Assembly: GCA_029938175.1 (NCBI GenBank)
Contig: JAPYON010000001.1
Location: 1 to 64,000, forward strand
From: Paracoccaceae bacterium
Lineage (GTDB): Bacteria; Pseudomonadota; Alphaproteobacteria; Rhodobacterales; Rhodobacteraceae
Reading direction: 5' to 3'
Length of the DNA: 64,000 nucleotides
In this document: piece by piece, positions 28,793 to 40,709 of the stretch
Numbering within the stretch: the stretch's first letter is position 1
How the letters are laid out: every line of letters begins with the position of its first letter
Translations under genes and position numbers: made by a program
Notes under the pieces: generated by a model
Database searches by the model: none
What the model saw: only the letters and a program-made list of their open reading frames with translations
Told to the model about the DNA's origin: nothing

Positions 28793-28822
28793 ACCTGCAT
28801 CCCGATTATTCGGGGTGTAGGT
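28793..28822 (+). other. Hairpin between cbbM and cbbQ
   Basis: ACCTGCATCCCGA (28793-28805) pairs with TCGGGGTGTAGGT (28810-28822) over 13 bp, with two G-U pairs and a TTAT loop. No T run follows, so it is not a classical terminator. A likely role is protecting the cbbM mRNA 3' end or damping read-through, so that RubisCO is made in excess over its activase (inference). Confidence 0.65.
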
Positions 28823-28891
28823 GGCTATATACAAACAACAGGAAGTATCCTTTACATAACGGATCACATTTCCAATCCGGGGAGCCACGAC

Positions 28892-29695
28892 ATGACAGAT
28901 TCCAGCCAATATCTGATCAAAGACGAGCCTTATTACAAAACCACCGGAAACGAAGTGGGGCTTTATGAAAGCGCGTATTCATGTCGCCTGCCAGTCATGG
29001 TCAAGGGGCCGACTGGCTGCGGTAAGTCGCGGTTTATCGAGTATATGGCGTGGAAACTGCAAAAGCCTCTGATCACTGTTGCCTGTAACGAGGATATGAC
29101 CGCAGCCGATCTGATTGGCCGCTACCTCCTCGATGAAAAAGGCACACGTTGGCAGGATGGTCCGCTGACCGTGGCTGCCCGCATTGGCGCGATCTGTTAC
29201 CTCGACGAGGTGGTCGAGGCCCGTCAGGACACAACCGTCGTGATCCATCCGCTGACCGATCATCGTCGCGTATTGCCGCTTGATAAAAAGGGCGAGCTGC
29301 TGGAGGCACATCCGGATTTCCAATTGGTGATTTCTTATAACCCAGGCTACCAAAGCCTGATGAAAGACTTGAAGCAGTCCACTAAACAGCGGTTTACGGG
29401 CCTTGATTTCGACTATCCCTGTAAAGAAGACGAATCCGCGATTGTTAGCCGTGAGGGCAGTGTAGAAGCAGATATTGCCGACAAGTTGATCGACGTCGCA
29501 GTACGTGCGCGGAACCTGAAAGGGCACGGCCTTGACGAGGGCATATCCACGCGATTATTGGTTTACGCGGCGCAGTTGATGAACGCTGGCGTCTCACCTG
29601 TGGAGGCATGTAAAATGGCGCTGGTTCGTCCATTGACTGACGACGTAGACATACGTGCGACACTCGATGCCGCCGTGGAGCTGATCTTCGGCTAG
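28892..29695 (+). CDS. cbbQ: RubisCO activase AAA+ subunit CbbQ
   Basis: 267 aa MoxR-type AAA+ ATPase. Walker A is GPTGCGKS at residues 39-46, Walker B is ICYLDEV near 101-107, and SYNPGYQSLMKDLK gives the sensor 1 region. With CbbO it forms the known CbbQO-type activase that removes inhibitory sugar phosphates from RubisCO. It lies between cbbM and cbbO in the same direction, with GGGGAG upstream of its ATG. Intact. Confidence 0.94.
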   Translation: MTDSSQYLIKDEPYYKTTGNEVGLYESAYSCRLPVMVKGPTGCGKSRFIEYMAWKLQKPLITVACNEDMTAADLIGRYLLDEKGTRWQDGPLTVAARIGAICYLDEVVEARQDTTVVIHPLTDHRRVLPLDKKGELLEAHPDFQLVISYNPGYQSLMKDLKQSTKQRFTGLDFDYPCKEDESAIVSREGSVEADIADKLIDVAVRARNLKGHGLDEGISTRLLVYAAQLMNAGVSPVEACKMALVRPLTDDVDIRATLDAAVELIFG

Positions 29696-29721
29696 GGCAA
29701 CGAACAGCAGGAGACGAGGCC

Positions 29722-31941
29722 ATGACCCCCGAAACGCAAGCAATCCGTGACCGGCTTAGATGCTCTGTTCGCAAGATCGACGACATATTCGAGGACGCGT
29801 TTAATGAGGCGCAAACCGTTCTTTCACCTAGCGGCATTGATGCGTGGTTAACCGGCGTGGATCGTGTCTGCGCATTGGGTCGTGGCACTGAACTACCCCT
29901 GATTTTTCTTGATGAAATTCCCGAAATCGTGCGCCACAGCGACGAAGCAATAATAAGTGAAATCGCGGACGTTACGGCCTACCTGTCCGAATTCGCGGTT
30001 CGCGGCAGTTATGCACCGTTCTTATCCAGCCTGCCGTCAATCGCCCGCCGCCTGAACAGTGCCAGCCTTCTGCGTGGTTGGCTGAAAATGGTGCGGGAAA
30101 TGGTCACCGGCGCTAAAGAGGGCACAACACCATTCCTAGAACGCGCCCCCTACATTTTCTCGCAACTAAGCTGCGAGGGCGTTAACAGTTGGGTAAACTA
30201 CGGCAAACGCGTTTATAAAGACCACCCGCATCGCTTGCCGGATTACTTTGGCCTTAAAAGCGCCGACGCGCAGGCAATGCTGGTAAAAGAACGCAGCGGC
30301 ACGCTGTTCATGGATCACGAACGCCAATTGCGAATGTTCGAGCGCGCATTCTGGAACCTCGAGACCGAATTCCGTCCATATTCCATGGCGTTTGATACAG
30401 CACGTAAGCCACGCCCGCACATTTCGACACTTGGCCTCCATATCCCCGATGTTTACGAAGACCTCGGCGACGTAAGCGGCATTGATCGCTACCGCGCTAT
30501 GATCGCACATATGATGGCACATAAGGTCTGGAGTAAGCCATATCTCGCCGACAATTTCAGTGCCTTCCAGCATATCAGCATCGAGGTGTTCGAGGATGCG
30601 CGCGTTGAATATCTGGCGATACAGAAATTCCCGGGCCTGCGGCAACTGTGGCTGAAAATGCATCCGGCCCCACATCCCGGCAGATGCCCTGACGGTTGGT
30701 CATGTATTCGCCATGATCTCGCGATCCTGTCTTTCGCCTTGTTGAACCCCGATCACCGCTACACCAACCCCTCCGTTTTGACGTTTGTTGAAAAATTCAA
30801 AGCGCGGATTGAGACTAATCCATATGACACAGATATGGCCAAAAATCTGGGCGTTGAATGGTTGAAGGACAATTTCGTCCATGAATTCCGCCAACCAAAG
30901 GTATGGTTTGAAGATACCGAGGTCAGCTATCGCGACGACAACCGTTATCTGTGGATTTTCCTTGAGGAGGCCGAAGAAGCGGATGATTTTACCTCGGATC
31001 ACGGTGCGCAAAGTCGGGCAAACGACGAAGATGACGAGGGGCTTTTGCCACCTCAACACTACCCTGAGTGGGATTCGAACGTTCAAAACTACCGCCCCGA
31101 CTGGGCGACAGTTTACGAGGCAATTCAGCCTGCTGGTAACGCGTCGGAAATTGACAGCTTGCTAGATAAGCACAAGATGCTGTCGCGCCAGTTACGGCAA
31201 ATCGTCGATCTGTTAAAACCCCAGCAACGCAAGCGCGTTCGGTATCAGGAAGAAGGCGACGAGCTTGATTTGGATACCGCCATTCGTGCCGCTATTGATC
31301 ACCGGATTGGCTCGACGCCGGACACGCGCATACATCAAAATCACGTCAAGGACGGGCGCGATATTTCGGTATTGTTGCTGTTGGATCTGTCCAAATCAAT
31401 AGGCAAAGTTCCAAAAGGGGTCGAGCATACAATCCTGCAATTGTCACAAGAGGCTGTTGCACTGATGGCCGAGGCCGTCGAAGGGCTGGGTGATCCGTTT
31501 GCCATTGCAGGATTCTCGTCAAACACGCGCCACGAAGTTCGGTATACGCATCTGAAAGGATTTTCCGAGGCCTGGGGCCACGACCCGAAGGCACGTCTGG
31601 CTGCAATCAAGGCCGGAGATTCTACACGAATGGGTGCTGCACTCCGTCATGCTGGTCGGTATCTGGAAAACCGCAAAGAAGAAAAACGGCTGTTATTGTT
31701 GCTGACCGATGGGGAGCCGCATGACATCGACGAGCAAGACCCAAAATACCTTCAGGACGATACCCATGTCGCGGTTAAGGAGTTGGAAAGCAAGGGGATC
31801 ACGACCTATTGCATCACCCTCGACCCGGATGCGGATGATTATGTGGCAGATGTCTTCGGGCGGAATAATTACACCGTCATCGACAAAGTCGAGCGCCTGC
31901 CGGAAAAGCTGCCGCGGTTGTTCATGTCCTTGACAAGGTAG
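29722..31941 (+). CDS. cbbO: RubisCO activase adaptor CbbO (von Willebrand A domain)
   Basis: 739 aa. A long N-terminal helical region is followed by an acidic linker and a C-terminal von Willebrand factor A domain starting near residue 545. Its MIDAS motif DLSKS near 555 (LLLLDLSKSIGKV), with TRMGAALRHAG and LLTDGEPHD downstream, is intact. In the known Q-type activase the MIDAS site binds RubisCO and CbbO links it to the CbbQ hexamer. A GGAGACGAGG site precedes the ATG. No clear terminator follows; decayed genes begin 27 bp downstream on the other strand. Confidence 0.93.
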   Translation: MTPETQAIRDRLRCSVRKIDDIFEDAFNEAQTVLSPSGIDAWLTGVDRVCALGRGTELPLIFLDEIPEIVRHSDEAIISEIADVTAYLSEFAVRGSYAPFLSSLPSIARRLNSASLLRGWLKMVREMVTGAKEGTTPFLERAPYIFSQLSCEGVNSWVNYGKRVYKDHPHRLPDYFGLKSADAQAMLVKERSGTLFMDHERQLRMFERAFWNLETEFRPYSMAFDTARKPRPHISTLGLHIPDVYEDLGDVSGIDRYRAMIAHMMAHKVWSKPYLADNFSAFQHISIEVFEDARVEYLAIQKFPGLRQLWLKMHPAPHPGRCPDGWSCIRHDLAILSFALLNPDHRYTNPSVLTFVEKFKARIETNPYDTDMAKNLGVEWLKDNFVHEFRQPKVWFEDTEVSYRDDNRYLWIFLEEAEEADDFTSDHGAQSRANDEDDEGLLPPQHYPEWDSNVQNYRPDWATVYEAIQPAGNASEIDSLLDKHKMLSRQLRQIVDLLKPQQRKRVRYQEEGDELDLDTAIRAAIDHRIGSTPDTRIHQNHVKDGRDISVLLLLDLSKSIGKVPKGVEHTILQLSQEAVALMAEAVEGLGDPFAIAGFSSNTRHEVRYTHLKGFSEAWGHDPKARLAAIKAGDSTRMGAALRHAGRYLENRKEEKRLLLLLTDGEPHDIDEQDPKYLQDDTHVAVKELESKGITTYCITLDPDADDYVADVFGRNNYTVIDKVERLPEKLPRLFMSLTR

Positions 31942-31968
31942 CGGGCGTTGATTCGAAGCCAGCCCCGC

Positions 31969-32184
31969 CTACAACCCCCAGCGATCGGCGATCATGTGCC
32001 AGTTTAGCACCGCAGGCATAAACCCCGGGTTGCCGTTATAAAGCGGTTTCGTTTCAAAGATGAGGTCGTCAAACGCCGTGCGCCCCTCGTTATTGCCCAA
32101 AATTTTATGCGCCAGCCAATTGCCGAAATAACGCGCGCGCCACGCCCGACCCGCAATATCCCATGGCATAATACAAGCCCTCGC
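31969..32184 (-). pseudogene. 3' remnant of an FAD-dependent oxidoreductase gene
   Basis: About 70 codons read leftward: RAWRARYFGNWLAHKILGNN, then FDDLIFETKPLYNGNPGFMP and VLNWHMIADRWGL. This matches the usual end of DadA-like FAD-dependent amine/amino-acid oxidoreductases (HKILG, F-x-x-L-x-F-x-x-x-P-x-Y-x-G-x-P-x-x-x-P). The remaining ~350 residues, including the FAD loop, are absent. It lies directly against the sulfotransferase remnant at the right end of the cbbMQO insertion. Family assignment is from pattern memory and is moderate. Confidence 0.5.
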
Positions 32185-32195
32185 GTTACAATCCG

Positions 32196-32560
32196 TTAGC
32201 TGTGAAGGGCTTGGTCGAGGTGTTTTGGCGAGGGGTGGCCTTGGTTACCGCCTCTAAACCCGCGATGTTCGGTCAGGCGTTGAGTTATACACGCGAAAGC
32301 GTTGCTGCTGGTTTCGAGAATCTTGTCGAAATATAACGAGAAGAAGCGGTTAACGGGATTGTGAGTAACGAAAAAGCTTACATCCTCGGCAACCTGTGGC
32401 CGCGTTAACGCACTATTAACCAATGCTCCCTTGGAGTGGATGTTAACCGGATCGGCATAAGTCTCACCGTGGTCGGGATGATACAGAACGTTCTTGATAT
32501 ACGTCGCGCCCACCTTAAGCGTTAAGATCGTGTTGATCGGTTGATCTTTGGTCGAGAAGA
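32196..32560 (-). pseudogene. Sulfotransferase remnant, second copy (middle part)
   Basis: Reads leftward TILTLKVGATYIKNVLYHPD, then PVNIHSKGALVN and FFVTHNPVNRFFSLYFDKI. This resembles the sulfate-donor binding loop (PKCGSTFLKNL-like, here degenerate) and the 3'-phosphate site (RDPVxRFLSLYFDKI) of sulfotransferases. Both key motifs have lost residues and the frame stops after about 110 related codons. An open frame continues upstream to 32732 but there it crosses the other copy in the wrong frame. Confidence 0.55.
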
Positions 32561-32580
32561 ACCGCAAGGTTTCCTCGATT

Positions 32581-32880
32581 TTAGACCGGCATTTCCGCCA
32601 AGGTTGCCACCGGATCGCGCAGAACGGCAAGTGCATGAAGGCTTTGGTTAATGGCTTCTTCATCTCCGCGATGGCGCGAACTATCGTCTGCATTTGAGTG
32701 AATATTAACTGCAGCGGAATGCTCTTCCGCATGATCCAGATAAAAGAACAGGTTTTTCGGATAAGTGCTGCCGCATTTCGTGGTCGGCCGGTATTAAACC
32801 GAAGCGCTTCGCAACGTCAGCATCCGCTGCGCCGGAGTCCAGCTTACGGGTTTGCGAAACTTTTGCAAAACGCCTTGATC
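32581..32880 (-). pseudogene. Sulfotransferase remnant, first copy (5' part)
   Basis: It starts just after the rbfA stop (ATGATCAAGGCG near 32880). Pieces in shifting frames read FRKPVSWTPAQRMLTLRSA, then RFGLIP, then TTKCGSTYPKNLFFYLDH and HSAAVNIHSNADDSSR, ending at TAA 32583-32581. KCGSTYPKNL is the intact-looking sulfate-donor loop. At least two frameshifts separate the pieces. The next remnant repeats the same region (KNVLYHPDHG, PVNIHS), so this is a tandem pair or a partial duplication, now dead. Confidence 0.55.
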
Positions 32881-32888
32881 ATTTCTGC

Positions 32889-33293
32889 TTATTCGTCGTC
32901 TTGGTCCAGATCACGGCGGACCTCGTCTGAATCCAGTAGGCGTTGGGTTTCATCCATTTGGTCATAACTGTGGTCAGCCAGAAACTTCAGTTCTGGGGCG
33001 TGTTTCAGCTTTAATCCTTTGGTAACCAAATGACGAAGCTCGCCCTGATTCCGGTTAAGCGCCTCAATCACGCTGTCCGTGTTTATCCCGCCAAGTGGCA
33101 GGGCAAATACAATCGCGTTACGTAAGTCAGGGGAAATTCGCACCTCGCCGATAGTCACGGAAACATGCGCCAGCTCGTCGTCGTGCAGCTCGCTACGCAA
33201 CATAATGTCGGATAATTTACGCCGGATCAGTTCGCCCACGCGAAGCTGTCGTTGCGATGGGCCCGCGCCCGCACTGAATCTTTTCTTTGCCAT
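32889..33293 (-). CDS. rbfA: Ribosome-binding factor A
   Basis: 134 aa. It binds the 30S subunit and helps mature 16S rRNA. Family pattern: QRQLRVGELIRRKLSDIML, VTIGEVRISPDLRNAIVFALPL, then LKHAPELKFLADHSYDQ and an acidic tail. It is divergent from dapB. In related bacteria truB follows closely; here the way to truB is blocked by the decayed sulfotransferase pair and the cbbMQO insertion. Confidence 0.94.
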   Translation of the reverse strand: MAKKRFSAGAGPSQRQLRVGELIRRKLSDIMLRSELHDDELAHVSVTIGEVRISPDLRNAIVFALPLGGINTDSVIEALNRNQGELRHLVTKGLKLKHAPELKFLADHSYDQMDETQRLLDSDEVRRDLDQDDE

Positions 33294-33395
33294 AGCCTCT
33301 ATTCCCCCCAGATTGTGCGCGAGTCAAGCCATCGCCTCTTTGCATTGCGCTAATTGAACGCTAAACCTGTGAACGAACAGTTAATGAGGGCAGAT

Positions 33396-34208
33396 ATGAC
33401 CGAAACTACAGGCATCGCAGTTGCAGGCGCATCGGGCCGTATGGGCAGGATGTTGATTCAAGCAATCGACGAAAATGAGGCCTCGCATCTTGCGGGTGTT
33501 ACCGAACGTCCGGGCCACGACTGGATTGATCGCGATTTGGGCGAATGTTTAGGCGGCGCGCCGAACGGTATTACGGTGGTTGACGATCTACTGGAAATCG
33601 TCGGACATAGCCACGCGTTGGTTGATTTCACCTCGCCCGAAGCGACAGTTTCGAACTCGGCACTGGCGGCGCAGGCTCGGATTACGCATGTCATCGGAAC
33701 CACCGGTCTGGAAGACGAACATTTGGCTAAAATCGCGGCGGCAGCACGACATGCGATTGTCGTCCGTGCAGGAAATATGAGCCTCGGCGTAAACTTGTTA
33801 ACGGTTTTGACTCGCAAAGTCGCTGCAGCGCTGGATATGGATTTTGATATCGAGATTGTCGAAATGCATCACAAACATAAAATTGATGCCCCATCAGGCA
33901 CAGCTTTAATGTTAGGCAAAGCGGCAGCTGAAGGGCGCAGTGTCAATCTGGACGAAGTTTCAGATCGCGGGCGTGACGGCGAGACCGGAGCACGTAAACG
34001 TGGTGACATCGGTTTCGTATCCATGCGTGGCGGGGACGTTGTCGGAGAACATGACGTAATTTTCGCGGGCGAAGGAGAGCGGATCATCTTGCGCCATATT
34101 GCTGGCGGCCGCATGATATTTGCACACGGTGCCATCAAAGCGGCCTTATGGGGCCAAACACAAAAGCCCGGTGAATACACTATGCTGGATGTGCTTGGCC
34201 TTGATTAG
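33396..34208 (+). CDS. dapB: 4-hydroxy-tetrahydrodipicolinate reductase
   Basis: 270 aa from the ATG at 33396, which has GAGGGCAG upstream; earlier in-frame starts (33354 TTG, 33384 ATG) lack ribosome sites. NAD(P)-binding loop [12 protein letters not shown] at residues 9-20, and the catalytic [14 protein letters not shown] motif near 145. It makes tetrahydrodipicolinate for lysine and peptidoglycan. Divergent from rbfA across about 100 bp. Confidence 0.96.
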   Translation: MTETTGIAVAGASGRMGRMLIQAIDENEASHLAGVTERPGHDWIDRDLGECLGGAPNGITVVDDLLEIVGHSHALVDFTSPEATVSNSALAAQARITHVIGTTGLEDEHLAKIAAAARHAIVVRAGNMSLGVNLLTVLTRKVAAALDMDFDIEIVEMHHKHKIDAPSGTALMLGKAAAEGRSVNLDEVSDRGRDGETGARKRGDIGFVSMRGGDVVGEHDVIFAGEGERIILRHIAGGRMIFAHGAIKAALWGQTQKPGEYTMLDVLGLD

Positions 34209-34210
34209 GG

Positions 34211-34480
34211 CTATTCGCCGGTGCGCTGACAAATAATCGAGAACGCAACACGAACCAGGGCGCCGCCCAGAAAACCGCCTTCGATTGCCAGAACCCACGA
34301 TACTCCGCCGGTGGCCACCACGATTAACGTGTGCAGCAACGCCACCAAGGACGCCGGTAACGACGTTGCCAAGCAAGCCCATCGAGTGCTCTTCCATAAA
34401 TTGTGAAGAAAAGACGCCGCCGCCAATACCGCATAGTGCGCTAATTACAAATAAGATCGCTTCGAAACCCTTGTTGGTTA
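34211..34480 (-). pseudogene. Frameshifted GlsB/YeaQ/YmgE-family small membrane protein gene
   Basis: Read leftward, one frame gives ILFVISALCGIGGGVFSSQF and SMGLLGNVVTGVLGGVAA, and a second frame continues LIVVATGGVSWVLAIEGGFL and GGALVRVAFSII before a TAG at 34213-34211. Joined, these match the three hydrophobic segments of the ~80-aa GlsB/transglycosylase-associated family. No start codon lies in the first frame, and a shift is needed near 34330. Probably dead; a sequencing error could explain the shift but not the missing start. It sits in the 417-bp gap between dapB and the first SDR gene, where I see nothing else. Confidence 0.5.
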
Positions 34481-34625
34481 GTTTTATAGTTAGTTTCGCC
34501 CCTTAGTATTTCTATACTAATTTTCGGTATTCCCAAAGGGACGCTTTCACCGGCCGGACGCTGCGTTAGTAATTGCTTTGTCATAGGAAATTGGGCAGTC
34601 TTTGTGGGAATTTTCTAGAGGGCGG

Positions 34626-35453
34626 ATGATGTCATATCTTAACGGTATTTTTGGAGTTTCAGGTAAAGTTGCGTTGGTAACAGGGGGAGCCACGGGGATT
34701 GGCCGGATGATTGCCGAGGCACTGGTGTGCGGTGGCGCGCACGTGGTGATTGCTAGCCGAAAGGGACAGGCATGCGAGGTCGTCGCTGCCGAACTTAATG
34801 CGCTGGATGCCAGCGGATCGGCTGAGGGGTTTACTGGCGACGTTGGATCAGAAGCGGCGATCGAATCGTTAACCGCTGCCGTTAAATCCCGCACAGACAA
34901 ACTGCACATACTCGTTAACAATGCTGGAATTACTTGGGGCGGTCCGTATAATTCCTTTCCGCATAAAGCTTGGGAAAAGGTGATGAATGTTAACGTCGCC
35001 GGGATGTTTACCCTTACTCGCAACCTTACCGAATTGCTGGGGTCCGCAGCGACCGATACGGATCCTTCTCGGATTATTAACATCGGCTCGATAATGGGAA
35101 CCGTGCCGCTGGCCGAAGGCACCTATTCTTATTCGGCATCCAAAGCTGCCGTACATCATCTGACAAAAATTCTAGCGTCCGAACTGGCCTCAAAAAACAT
35201 TACCGTTAACGCCTTTGCGCCTGGTCCCTTTCCTTCGAAAATGACTGCCTTTGCGATTGGCAGCGGTGAGGGGCAGGCCAAGGTCGGAGCGAATGTCCCG
35301 ATTGGGCGCGTTGGTTCGTCCGAAGATATCGCTGGTGCCACGTTGTTCCTTTGCGGGCGTGGAGGGGCTTACACGTCCGGTGCAATTATTCCACTAGACG
35401 GTGGAATGAACGCTCAAGGACCAACCAACCTGTTTGCGAACGCGTTAACATGA
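34626..35453 (+). CDS. SDR-family oxidoreductase
   Basis: About 275 aa from the ATG at 34626, preceded by AGAGGGCGG. Short-chain dehydrogenase: NAD(P) loop TGGATGIGRMIAE, LVNNAGITWGG, catalytic YSYSASKAA, and the typical C-terminal SGAIIPLDGGMNA. It resembles 3-oxoacyl-ACP reductase-type SDRs (RhlG/FabG-like). Its stop overlaps the start of the next SDR gene as ATGA, so the pair is co-translated. The substrate is unknown; the nearby dienoyl-CoA reductase suggests acyl-CoA or lipid chemistry (inference). Confidence 0.87.
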   Translation: MMSYLNGIFGVSGKVALVTGGATGIGRMIAEALVCGGAHVVIASRKGQACEVVAAELNALDASGSAEGFTGDVGSEAAIESLTAAVKSRTDKLHILVNNAGITWGGPYNSFPHKAWEKVMNVNVAGMFTLTRNLTELLGSAATDTDPSRIINIGSIMGTVPLAEGTYSYSASKAAVHHLTKILASELASKNITVNAFAPGPFPSKMTAFAIGSGEGQAKVGANVPIGRVGSSEDIAGATLFLCGRGGAYTSGAIIPLDGGMNAQGPTNLFANALT

Positions 35454-36199
35454 CGTTTGCCGGCAAAACCGTCCTAATAACAGGCGCATCCGGTGGATTT
35501 GGTTCAGCGACAGCAAGAATGTTCGCGGATGCGGGTGCAAATTTGGTGCTGGGAGATATTTCTGCGGATGAGCTGGGGGTTGGTTTTGTTGGCAATGTCG
35601 CGATGCTGGTCGGAGATGTTCGCGACCCTTCGTATAGTAACGATTTGGTTAATCTGTCGCTAGATCGGTTCGGAACGCTCGACGTTGCTATCAACAATGC
35701 TGGAATCGTTCACGATTATGCAAAAATTCCCGACTTGCCTGAAGATGTCTGCCGAAAGATTGTGGATGTTAACCTTTTGGGAGTTTTTTGGGCGTTGCAG
35801 GCGCAACTTCCGGTGATGGCGGAACAATTTGCCAAGAACGGAAATAGTTGCGCAATTGTTAACGTCGCTTCGGTCGCCGGACTGCGTGGTGCGCCTTGGC
35901 TGGCCATCTACGGTGCCGCGAAACACGGTATCGTTGGGCTTACCAAGTCCGCCGCGCTGGAATATGCCCGCAAAGGCATCCGCGTTAACGCCGTTTGCCC
36001 CAGCTTTGCGGCAACACCCATGGCGGGTGACGCGCTTCACGATCCCGAAGCCGCTGCGAACATGACGCGGGGCATTCCAATGCGACGGCTCGCAACGGTT
36101 AACGAAGTAGTTCAGGCGATCTTTTGGGCGACCGATCCTGCGAACAGCTTTTTGACCGGCCAAACGGTGGCGATCGACGGTGGGCTGGGGGCGCTCTAA
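35450..36199 (+). CDS. SDR-family oxidoreductase (second of pair)
   Basis: 249 aa from the ATG at 35450, chosen for its 4-base overlap with the previous stop. TGASGGFGSATARMF is the cofactor loop, INNAGIVHDYAKI follows, and YGAAKHGIVGLTKS holds the catalytic Y-x-x-x-K; the end is TGQTVAIDGGLGAL. A classical SDR of the FabG/cyclohexanol dehydrogenase type. Translationally coupled to the first SDR and upstream of the FadH-like gene. Substrate not determined. Confidence 0.87.
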   Translation: MTFAGKTVLITGASGGFGSATARMFADAGANLVLGDISADELGVGFVGNVAMLVGDVRDPSYSNDLVNLSLDRFGTLDVAINNAGIVHDYAKIPDLPEDVCRKIVDVNLLGVFWALQAQLPVMAEQFAKNGNSCAIVNVASVAGLRGAPWLAIYGAAKHGIVGLTKSAALEYARKGIRVNAVCPSFAATPMAGDALHDPEAAANMTRGIPMRRLATVNEVVQAIFWATDPANSFLTGQTVAIDGGLGAL

Positions 36200-36221
36200 C
36201 CTGCCGTAGCGTCCTCCGTGA

Positions 36222-38939
<2,718 letters not shown>

Positions 38940-38943
<4 letters not shown>

Positions 38944-39908
38944 GGCAAATTGTTCATAATTCCAACCAGTTCTGCAGCGATCGCTGGTTCGGACATGGCG
39001 TGCCCTGCCCTGACCAGCCAAAATTTCGATTTCGGCCAAAGCCGGTGCAGACTGTGCGCGGTGTGAGGCGGGCAAATCATGTCATATCGACCTTGGACGA
39101 TATACCCCGGAATATGTTGAATTTTGTGCATGTCGGCGAAAATCTGACCGTCCTCGCGAAGAAACCCTTTGTGGGTGAAATAGTGATTTTCGATTAGAGA
39201 AAACGCTTTGGCATAAGGCGCGAGAACACGCCCACCGTGGCCTTTGGAATCAAGCGTCGCCAACGCGTTTTCCCATGCAGCCCATGCCCGAGAAAATCGA
39301 ATAACCTCGGCGTCAATCTTGCCAAAAAGGCGTGCACGATAGGCAGCGATCAGGTCGTGACGTTCGCCTAGCGGTACCATGTCGTTGAATTTCTGCCATG
39401 CTTCTGGCCAGAACTTCCCTGCCCCGCCACCGTAAAACCAGTCCAGCTCGGCCTGAGTCATTGTAAATATACCACGCAGAACCAGTGCGTTAACGCGGGA
39501 AGAATGGGTTTGGGCATACAGCAACGATAGCGTCGCGCCCCATGACCCGCCAAAAACGGTCCATTTCGAAATACCGAGAGTGTCGCGGATAACCTCTATA
39601 TCGTCGATTAAATCCCATGTCGTATTGTTTTCCACACTGGCATGTGGCGTCGAGCGCCCGCATCCGCGTTGGTCAAACAGGATCACGCGATACCGGTCGG
39701 GGTCAAAAAACCGGCGCATCGCTGGACTGCATCCACCACCTGGGCCGCCATGCAGGACGACAACTGGTTCGCCGTCTTCGCGGCCGGATTGTTCTAAGTA
39801 AATCGCGTGCCCACCACTGACCTCCAACGTCTGCGTGTCGAACGCATCGCGGGCGGAGTACAGAGTGCGACGAGGGTTTTCGTCTTTATGGCTCGCATGT
39901 TCTAACAT
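38940..39908 (-). CDS. pip: Proline iminopeptidase
   Basis: 322 aa alpha/beta hydrolase (peptidase S33). Oxyanion segment VVLHGGPGGGCSPAMRRFFDP, DQRGCGRSTPHAS, and the nucleophile S122 in FGGSWGATLSLLYA are all family hallmarks; the catalytic His is in RAGHAMSEP near the end. It removes N-terminal proline from peptides in the cytoplasm. Full length and intact, unlike the gene downstream of it. Confidence 0.93.
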
Positions 39909-39956
39909 ATATGCTCTATTAGTTAATCATTCGTCCCAACATGGCAGGTAGAAAAG

Positions 39957-40709
39957 ATGAGTGCAACGCAAACAGCCGTTACGGTCGATCCGGCCGAAAT
40001 TGCTAAATTTGAAGCAATGGCCGCCGAATGGTGGGATCCCAAAGGGAAATTCAAGCCGCTGCATAAAATGAATCCGATCCGATTGAAGTACCTTGTGCAA
40101 CAGATTTGCGCCGAATTCGGGCGCGATCCGGACTCATTACGCCCGTTTGAGGGGCTGCGCCTGTTGGATATCGGTTGCGGTGGTGGGTTATTGTCTGAAC
40201 CGATGGCGCGACTCGGGGCTACAGTTATTGGTGCGGACGCAGCGGCGGGGAACATTCCGGTGGCGCAGTTGCACGCAGAGCAGTCTGGTCTGGATATCGA
40301 CTATCGCAACGAAACCGCCGAAGGGTTAGCGGCGGACGGCGAACAATTCGATATCGTATTGAACATGGAAGTGGTCGAGCATGTGGCCGACACTCTGGCA
40401 TACCTAACCGCTTGTCGCCAATTGCTGAAGCCAGGCGGGTTGATGTTGTGTTCGACGCTCAACCGCAATCCCAAAAGTTATATGGCAGCAATTATCGGGG
40501 CCGAGGTTATCATGCGCTGGCTGCCGCGCGGCACACATGAGTGGCACAAATTCATCACTCCAGATGAACTGTTCGCGCTGATCTCGAACGCGGGGTTAAA
40601 GCCTGTAGATCGCAAGGGGTTCGTTTTCAACCCAATCTTATGGTCGTGGTCTATTTCGGATCAGGATTTGTCAGTCAACTATGTTACGGCTAGCATTAAG
40701 CCAGAATAA
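39957..40709 (+). CDS. ubiG: Ubiquinone biosynthesis O-methyltransferase UbiG
   Basis: 250 aa SAM-dependent methyltransferase. SAM motif I is [21 protein letters not shown] near 75-95; the family starts with [20 protein letters not shown] and has VVEHVAD plus [12 protein letters not shown]-like [12 protein letters not shown]. It performs both O-methylations in ubiquinone synthesis. Convergent with the MarR gene, with no gap between the stops. Presence of UbiG indicates a ubiquinone-based respiratory chain. Confidence 0.95.
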   Translation: MSATQTAVTVDPAEIAKFEAMAAEWWDPKGKFKPLHKMNPIRLKYLVQQICAEFGRDPDSLRPFEGLRLLDIGCGGGLLSEPMARLGATVIGADAAAGNIPVAQLHAEQSGLDIDYRNETAEGLAADGEQFDIVLNMEVVEHVADTLAYLTACRQLLKPGGLMLCSTLNRNPKSYMAAIIGAEVIMRWLPRGTHEWHKFITPDELFALISNAGLKPVDRKGFVFNPILWSWSISDQDLSVNYVTASIKPE

